From the NCBI GenBank assembly GCA_963281155.1, contig CAUJLY010000006.1:10602001-10666000 (forward strand): a stretch of 64,000 nt of DNA, written 5' to 3'. Below the pieces are notes generated by a model, which was given only the letters and a program-made list of their open reading frames with translations, was not told the origin of the DNA and made no database searches. Each line of letters starts with the position of its first letter. Position 1 is the first letter of the stretch. The DNA is from Rhabditophanes sp. KR3021. Taxonomy: Eukaryota; Nematoda; Chromadorea; Rhabditida; Alloionematidae. Both the position numbers and the translations under genes were made by a program. Below, piece by piece: positions 1-10,228 of this stretch.

Positions 1-279
1 ACAAATACAAGACCCATTTGGCAATGTATTTAAGTATTATATAAAATTGAAAGCTACCATCAACAATAAAAGGTTCTGTTTGATTTTACCGCTTGATATG
101 TGCATATATTACGATATTATAAAAGAAATTTATTAAATGAATACTTCTTTGTCCTGGTCGCATTGTTTAAAATTATTTATTAGATATTTATATTGGACAT
201 TCATATTATTTTTATATACTTTATCATATGTACTATATTTTAATTTGTATTATTTCAGTATTTATATTACTTACCACAA
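1..279. promoter_or_regulatory. 5' flank of the caspase gene with a splice acceptor
   Basis: AT-rich sequence with no coding signal. A TATTTCAG acceptor ends at 258, 21 bases before the caspase ATG at 280. It fits either a spliced-leader acceptor or the end of a 5' UTR intron. No TATA box or other element can be named with confidence. Confidence 0.4.
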
Positions 280-1756
280 ATGTCAGTAGATAAGTCTATG
301 ACGAAAGAGAGAAGAAACCTACTTGAAACATGTTTCGACCATTTTTATAAAATTTCAGACTTTGAAAAAGTGTGTGAGATATTAAACGACAAAAGAATAC
401 TAAGTTGCCATGATCTGGATAGTATAAAAACAAAAGACTCTAAAAACGAGAAATTACTTAAATTTCTCCAGTTATTAAAGACAAAAGGAAACAATGCGTA
501 TGAGGAATTCTACAATATTTTGATATATCTAGATTATTATGATATAGCAAGAATGTTAGAACGTTTAATTAGTAATCCTCAAAGTGGCCAAATCATTCAT
601 TCAAACATACACAAACCCTTCAATTTTAAATGCCCAAACGACGTCATCAACAAAGAAGATGCTGCATTTGACAACATTAAGATGATTCCATGCCAATCAG
701 CAAATGCTTACGACCTTGACTATTACAAATCCGATATGAATGGAATTTATCCCAATTTTACATCACCACGAGGCCTTGCCCTTATCATCAACAATCACAG
801 ATTTAAGTCCATGAGTGACAGAACAGGAACTGACGTTGACAAAGAAAATTTGAGAATATTATTTAGAAAGTTAGATTACAAAACTGTAGAATATACTGAT
901 TTGACAGGCCAGGTACATTTTTTAGTATAAAAAGTTAATGTTGTTGTGTTGTAGGAAATGCTTTCTACTATCAAAGGATTTGGTCGTTTAGAAGAACATA
1001 AGACATATCACAGTACAATTGTTTGTGTGTTGACGCATGGAGACAACAATGCATTGGTTGGTGTTGATGATAACAAAGTTGATGTCAATGAATTTATAGC
1101 AACCTTAAATAATGGAAATTGCCCAAATCTAAGTCAAAAACCAAAGTTGTTTTTTATTCAAGCGTGTCGTGGAGGTAAGATTTAAATAAAAAATAAAGTA
1201 CTCAATTTGGGTTTGGGTGAGTGGGTATAATTGAAAAGAGTTAATCGTATTCTATTTGTTTACTCTAAAAAATGTAACCTTTTTAGGAGAATATGACCAT
1301 GGAGTATATTCTAATAATGTGTGTGAGTCTAACGAAGTCGACAGGTTTACCATTTTCGGTAACTCAAAAAAATCAAGCAAAGAAAATAGCAAAGAAAAAA
1401 GTGGTGGGATTAGGATTAATAAAGTAGTACGGAATTTTAAAGTTGGTCACTCCAAAATTCCTGTTGAAGCTGATATATTCGTAGCATATTCAACACCATA
1501 TGGATATGTTTCTTGGAGAAATCAAACACGCGGAAGTTGGTTTATTCAAAAAATTTATCAGATCTTTCATGAGAATGCACATAAATGTGATATTAATGCT
1601 TTGTTAACAAAAGTTAAATGTGAAGTAACTAAAATTGAGGGGGCAGATGCAAGGCGATCAGTTCAAATTCCAGAAACTGTGTCCCGACTTACCAAGAACT
1701 TCTACTTCTTTCCTGGAGTTAAAATCAACAAAACAATCTTAAATACTTATTGCTAA
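280..1756 (+). CDS. ced-3: CED-3-type caspase with CARD prodomain
   Basis: Exons are 280-912, 955-1174 and 1287-1756, giving 440 aa. It is a cysteine protease that executes apoptosis by cleaving after Asp. Residues 5-95 align by eye with the CARD of C. elegans CED-3 (KERRNLLE opening, then the AYEEFYNIL region); this domain would bind a CED-4/APAF-1 adaptor. The p20 domain opens with TSPRGLALIINN. The catalytic pair is His239 in THGD and Cys282 in QACRGG, with the intron falling just after the active site. The p10 region carries the specificity motif YVSWRNQTRGSWFIQ and ends in FYFFPG. CED-3 itself is about 503 aa, so the linker here is shorter. The intact catalytic dyad suggests an active enzyme. 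Caspase identity is certain; one-to-one orthology with CED-3 is inferred from the CARD. Confidence 0.93.
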
Positions 1757-2099
1757 TTAAAATGGAATAATAACACATTTGTGGACTTAATTACATAAAC
1801 AAAATCTGAGTAATTTATTTTGGCTTATTCTGTGAAATAAACAACCATATAGAATGTCTTGCATTAAAGTATATTTATAATTTGGAAAAATTTAAAACCA
1901 TTTAGAACGTCAATCATTTAAAAAGCTGCAAATAAAAATACAAATAATTATGATCCTTTGAAATTTAAAGTTCGGTCAAAGTTGGATTGGTATATTATGT
2001 TTCGTAGAATGATACTATAAAATATGGTGTTCCGTTTCTTGCTATAGAATGATTTGATCCTTGTAAGATTTGTTTTTATAATGTAAGCACAGAGAAAGG
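1757..2099. other. Intergenic, caspase 3' UTR
   Basis: AT-rich sequence with an AATAAA polyadenylation signal at 1836-1841, 80 bases after the caspase stop. Nothing else is recognised before the convergent peptide gene ends at 2100. Confidence 0.4.
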
Positions 2100-2415
2100 C
2101 TATAGCAAATAATCACTGCCACCTAAAGCATCCATGATTATACGCTCACGTTTATTTGGCATCCATAAAGCAGCTCTTTTGTTTAATGATGCCAATTTTC
2201 TTTGAATTAAGGAGTTGAACGGATCACTGGATTCATCCAAAAAATATTTGTTGTTTAAACGATATAATTGAGAAGGAGAAGCCTGAATTTATTACTTTAC
2301 TAAAATTTAGTTAAGTAAAACTTACATTGACGCTATATCCAAAGGTTTGGAATAATGTGAAGATTAGAATTGTCAGAGAGACCAATTTCTTGAAATTAGT
2401 TTTAATGAGAAACAT
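2100..2415 (-). CDS. Putative neuropeptide precursor, 90 aa
   Basis: Minus-strand exons are 2326-2415 and 2100-2282. The 43-bp intron has a GTAAGT donor and a TTCAG acceptor, and both exons are phase 0. The 90-aa product has a signal peptide (MFLIKTNFKKLVSLTILIF, then FQTFGYS). The mature part carries dibasic sites: KR after LASLN, then AALWMPN, another KR, and a C-terminal peptide ERIIMDALGGSDYLL that runs to the stop. Processing at the two KR sites would release AALWMPN and the ERII peptide; no C-terminal Gly for amidation is present. I do not recognise the family. The compact two-exon structure, secretion signal and KR sites are typical of nematode NLP precursors. It was found by reading the raw sequence, since each exon is short. 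Confidence 0.6.
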
Positions 2416-3495
2416 GGTTGAATTATTGAGTAGGCAATAATAATCTAAAATAAATTCAACAATTAAGTGAAAGAAGTTAATAAAGTACGGTGAATGACAT
2501 CATTTTAAAATTATCAAAGAAGTGTAAAGCATTATGTTAACTACATCTCATTTCTACTCTTTTAAATACAACATCAATTTATATAAACTCCATTTTGAAT
2601 AAACAATATTCATGAAATATTGCCCAAATAGTTTAAGTCTCAACCTTTAAATATATATTTTAAAAGGGAGGATACAACTGTATAATAGTGGGCAATAATA
2701 ACAAAATGCGAAAGCAAATCTACCAAAAAGTTTATCTGAATGAATAAACAAATAAACTTAATAAATAAGAATAGTAAAAAACAAACTTCAACAGTTGATT
2801 TAAAAATCAAATGCCTTATTTGAATGATGTATTTTAAAAAATAATGTAATACCAACTTTAATGCAAAACTTCATCAATAATGGGAAAAGGAATATGTTTC
2901 AAGTCCTGGGAGAATAATCTGAATTTCAAATGTTTACAGTTCATTTTATATAGAAGTTTTGTTTAATTTTTATGGCTAAATAGTACATACCAATATTTTT
3001 ATATCATTTAACCACTTATTTATTTATATTTATTACCATATTTAATGTAAAGTATAGAACACAAAAAAGGCCAAACTAGAGTAGACTATTTTTAGAATGA
3101 TGTTATATTTATTAAAGAAACAATAAGTGTAACTAGGCATGAATATTAAGTTTGAAAAATATCTTGTGGGGTAGACGGTAGTTTGGTGGATATGAAAATG
3201 CGTAGGATTTTAGATATTAAAAAGTCGTTTAGTTCAAGTTCTTAGATACTTGGACATGGTAGTTGTTGATGAGTGGTGTGAGACCTTTGACAGATGACAC
3301 TCTGAACACAATTCGCTCAAAGATAATTTATTTAAAAGATGTGATAAAAGTACGTATAGAGTATGATGTATTCGTTTGATAGATGCATTACATTTACCAA
3401 ATTAAAATCAGTATGTAGTTTCGTTATTCACAAATAAATTTATTAAATTGCTCTTATGGATTTTAAACATGAATATTCATAAAGAACTATTTTGC
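2416..3495. other. Intergenic, 1.1 kb
   Basis: Mostly AT-rich with no gene I can support. A GC-richer patch near 3200-3320 reads open for about 25-30 codons on both strands (for example RYLDMVVVDEWCETFDR on +), but no complete exon can be built. Open frames near 2640-2855 are low-complexity and hydrophobic and are not credible. Confidence 0.3.
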
Positions 3496-4711
3496 TTATT
3501 CATCATTTTCTTTATCTTTACATTGCGTGGCAAGGAAAGCTCTAACAGGTGGACTGACTGCACCGTTTGCTTCTGCGTATTTTTCGAAAATTTCAAGGTG
3601 TGGTTTTCCTTTCCAGATAAGGCCACATCTAAAGGTACTGTCATTTTTGGTTAAAAACATGTGAATTTTGTTGAGACAGTCGTGAACTTTTGAAAGAACT
3701 GTGTATGGCAAAGGTTTCATAAGCTTGGAAATGTCTGGAAGTGTGTAGACAGCCGGTTTTTTGAAATCTCCTTGCCCTTTAAACCATCCGACAAAGGTTT
3801 GATCGGCTGCAGTAAAGAAAAGATGAGCCCATGTAAAGAATGGAAATCCAGCTCCTTCTGGATATGTTGTCATCAATTGAAGAGGAACAAGTTTGGACAT
3901 AACACCATACTCAACCATGTCAATTACTTCGGAATGTTCGAATTTTTTCTTTGCCGGCAACGTCTCATCCTTCTCAAACTTGTTCTCCATTTCTTTTCCG
4001 GCTATATAATCAGCACAATCAATTTCGAATCTTACAAGCATCTTGAAATCCCCAAATGTGTAACTAACAAGTTGTTGGAATGGCCCAGTTGTAAATTTAG
4101 ATCTTGGTGTAGTCATCTTTTGCTTCAGATGTTGATCAAAAGTTAGATGTCCAATTTCCATTAAATCGGATGCTTCCATTCTGGACATTAAGACAGTTTT
4201 TCCAACTCTTTCGCAATCAATTCTGAATAGTCCTTCCCCAGCTTCTTGGGCAAATGCAAAGATCTTTTGAAGGTTGACGGCATCTGTGATAAAGTCATAA
4301 TCATCAAAATTAATGGGCTTCTTTCTTTTTTCAGATAAGTGCTTTGAAGCTAAAATAATGGGATCTAAAGGACCTTGTGGGCATTTAAGATGGTTGACGT
4401 CATAGATAATAACTCCGTCGTCTTGGATTAACTTGCCGCCTGGCCAAAATTTGAACTCTGGCAGCAATCCTGGGACCTAAAAAACATTAGTGAAATAAAG
4501 TTGTTTTGTTGATGGAGAGAATGGAAAGGAATGGTGTTAAAGTTACCAAAACAGTTGGCGTATCGTCTTCTAAATACCACTGATAGGAGCCTACGCGTTC
4601 AACACCCTTCACGGAAGTTGGTCCCTTTTTAGCCTCCAAATTATGTAATGGTAAAATACCATAAGCATCCTCGGCTAAGCCATCAAACAGCCAAAATCCT
4701 TCAATCGACAT
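3496..4711 (-). CDS. Conserved protein resembling a fungal family of unknown function
   Basis: Exons are 4547-4711 and 3496-4476, joined in phase 0, giving 381 aa. A TTGCAG acceptor lies 2 bases before the ATG. No signal peptide or membrane segment is seen, so a soluble intracellular protein is likely. The N-terminus has VGSYQWYLEDDTPTVLVPG, followed by an FITDAVNLQKIFAF block, a VGKTVLMSRMEA strand and FQQLVSYTFGDFKMLVRFE. From memory, this block order matches hypothetical proteins common in ascomycete fungi, some labelled geranylgeranyl pyrophosphate synthetase. No DDxxD prenyl-synthase motif is present, so I do not propose that activity. The match is recalled rather than searched. Horizontal transfer from a fungus is possible, with the intron acquired later. 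Confidence 0.6.
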
Positions 4712-5709
4712 CTCTGCAATGTACTCAAAATGTAATTAAGTGTAAAATAAATGCCGTATTAAAATTAAAAAGAGTAGACAACAATCATTCAACTATTTTT
4801 ATTCCAATTAATGTTGAAAGTAAAGTTAGTCAAACAATAAAGTATTTGAAAGTGTAGTAATAGCTTATGGCTGAAGACGTAATGCGTCCAATGTAATTTA
4901 CTCTGTCCTTAATTTTCAATATAAGATGTTGTGTAAAAAATCATTAACTCAACATAAATAAATAACTTTTTGGGATATTAAAGGATTACGATTTCACAAA
5001 TAATAGGATTAAGCAACACATAGTGCAGATATAAGCATTATATTGTTCGCAGGCGGATCAATGTGTGGTAAAATGGTGGCACTCTTAAAAATAGATTGTA
5101 TCAATATGTAGGAGGATAAGTTAAGTGATCAGGCAGAAAATATGATTTGTTATTTGGAAGTATGTTAAATGTAGCCAGCTTACGTATCAATGTGGGCAAA
5201 TTTAATAGAATGTCTATGACGATCATCCCGTTCTTCTTATTCTCTTCTTCTATTTAACTCTTGTTTTGAGGATATTGTGATGTACTAAAGAATTGCTTAT
5301 TACACAATAATCACCACATATATTGGGAAGAAGATGTCGTTAAATAATATGCCGCGATGATATCAAATGAATCACCTTTATTGATAAATGGATTATTTTT
5401 GAGAGAGTAAAGCGTGTAATTTGTATGCATAATTCCGTAAAAGTACATATCTAGCTTACCTGTTCATGGATTCCGTTCATTTGCAAGTGGATGGATATCC
5501 ATTTAGTTCATAAATAAATATAAAAATTCTATAGCAAATTGACATTTTAAGCACTAAAAATTATATTAAATTTCGTTAACAAACTAATTTACTAATTAAA
5601 ACAAACATCGTTTAAATAAGAAGTATCTTGATCTGGAAAAAAGAAATGCAGCGCTTCTAACCACTCTTCCTTTGAACATTTTAAATTTTAAAGTGTTCCA
5701 TTGTTCAAT
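4712..5709. other. Intergenic, 1 kb
   Basis: AT-rich sequence upstream of the fungal-type gene. No complete gene, RNA gene or repeat is recognised. The short open frame at 4648-4857 is AT-driven and overlaps exon 1 of the preceding gene on the other strand. Confidence 0.3.
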
Positions 5710-6018
5710 TCAAAGTTCCATACAATCAGTACTATGTTCTTTATGATGAACAATAGCCATATCAAGCAAACTTAAAAACAACAAAGAACTGGAAGAAATC
5801 CATCCTTGAATAATAGAATTATCAAGATCATGTAATTTAAAAGCAGATAAACTATCACTTGAAAAGTACATTTCAAAACCTCCAGAAATAAAATAAGCAA
5901 AAAATCCAAGAAATAGAACTGCCTTTTGTTTAGAAGAAGGTACATGTGCAATTAAAGTACAAGATGGTACATGTGAAAATAGAGTATAAATAATAATTAA
6001 TGAATAAACGAAATGACA
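5710..6018 (-). pseudogene. Fragment of a multi-pass membrane protein gene
   Basis: An open frame of 102 codons runs from just after a TAA (6019-6021) to a TGA at 5710-5712. It has no plausible start and no acceptor at its 5' end. Amino-acid use is protein-like. There are hydrophobic segments CHFVYSLIIIYTLF, AVLFLGFFAYFISGGFEMYF and GWISSSSLLFLSLLDMAIV, followed by a charged tail HHKEHSTD, as in the second half of a small four-helix membrane protein. HVPS occurs twice, matching a direct DNA repeat of GGTACATGTG. The fragment lies where the 5' half of the neighbouring IgGFc-like copy should be. A real terminal exon whose partners I missed is the alternative. Confidence 0.35.
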
Positions 6019-6084
6019 TTATAATGATTGCGCATTGTGCATAAACGCCATTTAATGCTAAATTCCAATTACTAACTTGTATCC

Positions 6085-6714
6085 ATTGCCGATGACATTC
6101 AGACGGCAGAACGAATTATGATTACTGATGATTTTACTACGAGACTTCAAGTTTCAGCACCAAATCAAGGAAAGGATTGTACTAAAACTGCTCATTTAAC
6201 TATTTATAAAGATGCCAATGGCACTACTCAAATGATTGACAAAGAAGGTTATACTACAATGCCATTAGGTAATTCTGAATGTGTTGGTTTTGAAACTTCT
6301 GATGCCCCAATGTCAACAAATAGATTCGGATCGATTTTGGATGGTGATGGCATTACAGCTCATGGACATTTCATGTATTATGTGCCATCAACATCTGAAT
6401 GGATTACAGGACAGTCACAATTTTATACTTTAGCAAAAGATTGTTTTCTTGAAATTTATGCTGACAATAGTCAATTTAATGCTATTAATTCAATTTATAT
6501 TGATGGTCATATTTTGGGTACCTTTCTGTACGGTCGAACTGATATTACATTCTTTGAAAATTATGTACAGTTTGTGGTTCAGGTTACTAAATATGGATTA
6601 CATACAATTACATCTCCTGGTAAATATATTGCTTATGTTATTTGTAAGAATGTTAATGGGTTTAATAATGCTGCTGGTTATTTGATTGGTTTTAATCATA
6701 GACCTTCTAATTAA
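6085..6714 (+). pseudogene. 5'-truncated copy of the IgGFc-binding-like gene
   Basis: The frame is open from about 6085 to the stop at 6714. From AERIMITDDFTTRL onward it aligns along its whole length with the C-terminal half of the complete gene at 7035-8553 (shared FTTRL/FTSRL, TTMPLG/TRISLN, TNRFGS, GHFMYYVPS, QFYTLAKDC, AYVICKNVN, YLIGFN). Everything upstream, including the signal peptide and about 240 residues, is missing and is replaced by unrelated sequence. A stop at 6073-6075 closes the frame, though a TTCAG at 6098-6102 could act as an acceptor. The longest Met-initiated frame (6118-6714, 198 aa) has no secretion signal. The reading frame is intact, so the truncation is recent or the product is still selected. 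Confidence 0.7.
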
Positions 6715-6845
6715 ATGTATTTATTATAAATGTATTCAATAAATGTCTCGTTAATATTTTTGATACTTTTCATTCACTTAATAATAGTTATGATTTTTTG
6801 TTCAAAATAATTTTTTATTAACTATTAAAAGTGACTATAGTTTCT
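6715..6845 (+). repeat. Duplicated 3' flank, copy 1
   Basis: This sequence pairs with 8554-8685. Both contain an AATAAATxTC polyadenylation region, then a long shared block (ACTTTTCATT, then ACTTAATAATAGTTATGATT), followed by a looser match. The tandem duplication therefore extended about 130 bases beyond the stop codon. The rest of the gap to 7034 is plain AT-rich promoter sequence. Confidence 0.75.
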
Positions 6846-7034
6846 TAGGATACATCCAAAAAATTGTGAATGTGTCAGTAATAGGACAAAATTATGATTT
6901 ACAATATTTTTTAGAATGACGTTATCTAATTAAAGTATAATCATTTTTAATTAAGTGAATATCTAGTGACAACCATGATAAGATAATAAATACTTATATA
7001 GTTGCACTTCTTCGTTAATATTACGTGTTTAAAC

Positions 7035-8553
7035 ATGTCTGTCAAGTATATTTTTGTTCTTTTGCTTGCTGGATTCTTTATTAAAAATGGAAATGCCGCT
7101 GATACTGGCAAAGACTTTGTATTTACATTTGCATATGATAGTTCGTTATCTTTATCTAGATCCGCAATAGCTAATGTAATAGTAATTCCATTATTCAATG
7201 ATACTTTATGTACATTTACATACATACAAAATTCGGACAATAAAATTGTCACACTTCAACAGAAAGCTATTTATAATCAAACAAACGAGGTAATTAATTA
7301 TTAAACATTATGATGCATTTGTTTAGTTTAAATTAAATGTTGATGAAGTTGTTGTTCAATTTGATTATGGTCAAAGTAAATTTGAAGACTACAGCACCAA
7401 AGATTTCAGAATCTTTGTTTCATGTACTGAAGAGGTTAAGCTTATTGCTAGAATCGCCGACGCAGTACAAGGCTGGGGTGACATGCACCTTGTTTACTCT
7501 GTTACAAATGCAGCTACACGTTATAGTAGTTTCCAAGTTCCTATTTCAGATACTAACTTTAAGGGTACACTGGGAATTTTACCAATTAATAAAGGAGGTT
7601 CAATTAAAGTTAATATCATTGGTTATATAAATGAACAACTCTTTTCACAGCAAACCATTGAATACAATACTACTCTAGGTCAAAATCAACATTATATAGG
7701 GATTTATTTTGATAAACTTAATGGCGAACCATCTTCATATAATATCAATGCATCAATTGCCATCACAGCTACTTCTCCTATTATGTTGTCGTTTGAGTCA
7801 CCACAAACTACAACAAGTAATATTGATGATGATGGTTCTTGTGGTAGTGTTTGCTATAATGATTTTGTTCAATTTATGCCAGTTGCTTCTCAACCCATTG
7901 ATTGTAATTTAGATTTTACAACACCTGATCAGAGAATGATTACAAGTGAATTTACATCTAGACTTCACATTTCTCCTCCAAATTTTGGTGACGATTGTGA
8001 TGCAATCCCAAAAATAATTGTTTATAATGACCTTCTTTCTGTTGAGGGTTCAGAGCAAATTGTAGACAAAACAGGTTTCACTAGAATTTCATTAAACAAT
8101 ATTCAATATGCTGGATTTTCAACAAATAATGGTCAAATGACAACAAACAGATTCGGCTCACTTTTCCAACCAGATTTTGGTGGTATTACAGCCTATGGCC
8201 ATTTCATGCATTACGTTCCTTCAATCCAAGAATGGTTAATAAACGAAACTCAATTTTATACATTACCAAAACATTGCCTACTTGAAATTTATGCTGAAGA
8301 TGACGATTCAAATGCTATCCATTCAATCACAATAGATGGTATACCCTTAGGTCTGTATAGTAGACCTGAACGTACTTTAATTCCAATCTTTGGTTTAAAA
8401 TACTCCCAATTTTATGCTAAGATGATTGGATATGGGCTGCATAGAATTAATTACGATAAAGCTTATGTTGCTTATGTCATTTGTCAAAATGTTAATTCGT
8501 ATTTTAATGCAAATGGTTATTTAATTGGTTTTAATCAAAGAGCATCTAATTAA
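7035..8553 (+). CDS. Secreted IgGFc-binding-like protein
   Basis: Exons are 7035-7289 and 7327-8553, split by a 37-bp intron, giving 493 aa. The Met at 7035 begins a clear signal peptide (MSVKYIFVLLLAGFFIKNGNA); the upstream in-frame Met at 7002 would bury it. The mature protein is beta-rich and extracellular. It shows hallmarks of the IgGFc_binding N-terminal family common in nematodes: SSFQVPISDTNFKGTLGILP, the acidic SNIDDDGSCG stretch, and paired repeats ending in AYVICQNVN and GYLIGFNQR. Few cysteines are present. The role is unknown; family members are secreted and mucin-associated in vertebrates. The neighbour at 6085-6714 is a truncated tandem copy. Confidence 0.8.
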
Positions 8554-8685
8554 ATTTATTTAATAAATTTCTTGTTAATATTCTTGACACTTTTCATTGA
8601 CTTAATAATAGTTATGATTTTTTGTTTAAAAGTTCAAATCATTTTTATAAATTGATAAAAGTAGCTTAATCTTTTCAGGATATGT
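8554..8685 (+). repeat. Duplicated 3' flank, copy 2
   Basis: Partner of 6715-6845. It contains the same ACTTTTCATTGACTTAATAA block and the same order of AT-rich words after the stop codon of the complete gene. Confidence 0.75.
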
Positions 8686-8725
8686 TCAAAACATTACGTT
8701 GCATACTCATTTGAAAGCTCTTTTT

Positions 8726-9180
8726 TTAGCGGTCATTTTGAATGCAACCACCAATGTATGCTTGTGAGTAACCAAATCCATTTGCTTTTATGTCTAAATT
8801 TTTCATATGACGACTTACAAATTCAAAAGTTCTACTTGCTTCTAAAGCTATTTTATGCTTCTTAAACAAATCTTGGGGTACTGAATGTGAAACTTCTCAT
8901 ACGATATGTGTCGAATATTGTCATATCTAGAGATCAAAAGTCCGAGAAAACTTCATTTGTGATCTAAAGCCTTTGATGGGTGTATATCTACGAACAGTTA
9001 TTTTTCCGTTGCAAATTCAAAGCAAGGTGCGTAGATTTCACTGTATTCAAAAAGTTACCTGTTGAACAGCTAGAACTTCAATTAACTATTCCTTCTCCGA
9101 AAAAGTCTCAACCTTGATTGTTCTGGTCCAAAATCTTTTTTGTCAAATTGCATGGTATCTCACCTTTTCGAACATGATTA
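8726..9180 (-). pseudogene. Decayed coding remnant, family not recognised
   Basis: Reading the minus strand from 9180 down gives protein-like stretches in different frames broken by stops: KRFWTRTIKVETFSEKE then TAG; FEYSEIYAPCFEFATEK then TAA; LFVDIHPSKALDHK then TGA; and a final clean run at 8896-8726 containing FEFVSRHMKNLDIKANGFGY and SQAYIGGCIQNDR. Base composition is less AT-rich than in the flanks. The stops and frame changes do not coincide with splice motifs, so this looks like a pseudogene. The rest of the gap to 9566 shows nothing clear. Confidence 0.4.
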
Positions 9181-9566
9181 AGTCAATTGTGATTTACAAA
9201 ATTAAATTTTACACATTTTAAAAGTTTGTTCTCGAAACTAATTATTGCAAGTGATTTGTTGAAATAAATTTGGATATGTACACATTGAAACAAACGAATA
9301 AATTAAACTTCTTTGCTTAGCCTCGAAGTTTTTTCTTTCAAATTCCTTCAAAATAACTACCACATTATCTTTCTGATATCAACGTTGTTGTGGATGGATT
9401 TTTACGATCCTAGATAGAAAAGTTGGAATAACGATGACAATCTATAGATGACGATTCATATCATCAAAGTATTTGGTAGTGTCTTGTTAGTAGTATTATA
9501 ATTACGACGTCAAAGCAGACAAATTGATCATTCTATCCTATTTGCATCTAACAATATATAAATAAT

Positions 9567-9960
9567 ATGACTTACGTTAATTCAAGTAAGTTTTTAGTTT
9601 TCATCTGTCCTTCTAAATATTTATAGATGGCAATATTGTAAACAAAGCAGGATTTGATCCAGTTGCTGCCGCAAAAGGGTTCTTTGCATTTGTGGTCATG
9701 TTGTAAGTTATTTAAGTATACCAACTTCTTATTAGTTGCAATTTAGTTTCACGTCCTTGTTAAATCCTATATTGTCTCTTGCACCAAGTGGGAGATCAAA
9801 TGGAAACACATCAGGAAGCGGTGGATTCCGTAGTGGCGGGTCATCAGGAAGTGGCGGGAATGGTGGGTCCAGAAGGAGAGGGAACAACATCAATCAATTG
9901 CCACCAACCTCTGACATCTCATCAGCTCCATGTTCTTCTGGTGGGTGTTGCGGAAGTTAA
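9567..9960 (+). CDS. SELENOK: Selenoprotein K homologue, cysteine form
   Basis: Exons are 9567-9585, 9627-9702 and 9747-9960, giving 102 aa. The order matches the SELENOK family. A short N-terminal strand MTYVNSNGNIVN is followed by one membrane helix (AAAKGFFAFVVMFFTSLLNP). Next come a Gly/Ser-rich region with a basic RRRGNNINQL motif and a C-terminal GGCCGS where animal SELENOK has GGUG. Selenocysteine is therefore replaced by Cys: the codons are TGT TGC and the stop is TAA, so no recoding element is needed. Family members sit in the ER membrane, act in ER stress and ER-associated degradation, and in vertebrates support DHHC6 palmitoylation. The first exon is only 19 bases, so the gene is easy to miss. 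Human SELENOK is 94 aa. Confidence 0.82.
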
Positions 9961-10228
9961 GAATTTTGATACTTGCATTCTTTGATATACATAAAATTGA
10001 TTCTATCTACTTGTATTTATAACTAATTTATAAAACTAGATCTAAATTCAATTGTACGAATGTTTTTAACCAACAATTTATTTTTAATGAAAAATTACTT
10101 GTTTATTCACAAAAAGACATGACGAAAGTCACCAAACCCATACTTATTAGTGACAAAAACTTCAAGGGTCATGATTAAGTCAATAATTAGTAACAAAAAA
10201 CGTATTATATTATATCACTTAAATTACT
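9961..10228. other. Convergent 3' region
   Basis: AT-rich sequence between the converging SELENOK and prolyl hydroxylase genes. No separate feature is seen. Confidence 0.3.

Noticed and set aside
2640..2855. 71-codon hydrophobic frame on the minus strand
   Set aside because: Low-complexity AT-rich sequence with no splice or start context.
3448..3654. Signal-peptide-like frame on + at the end of the fungal-type gene
   Set aside because: Overlaps the antisense of a well-supported coding exon.
3772..4146. 124-codon open frame on the + strand
   Set aside because: Antisense shadow of exon 2 of the fungal-type gene.
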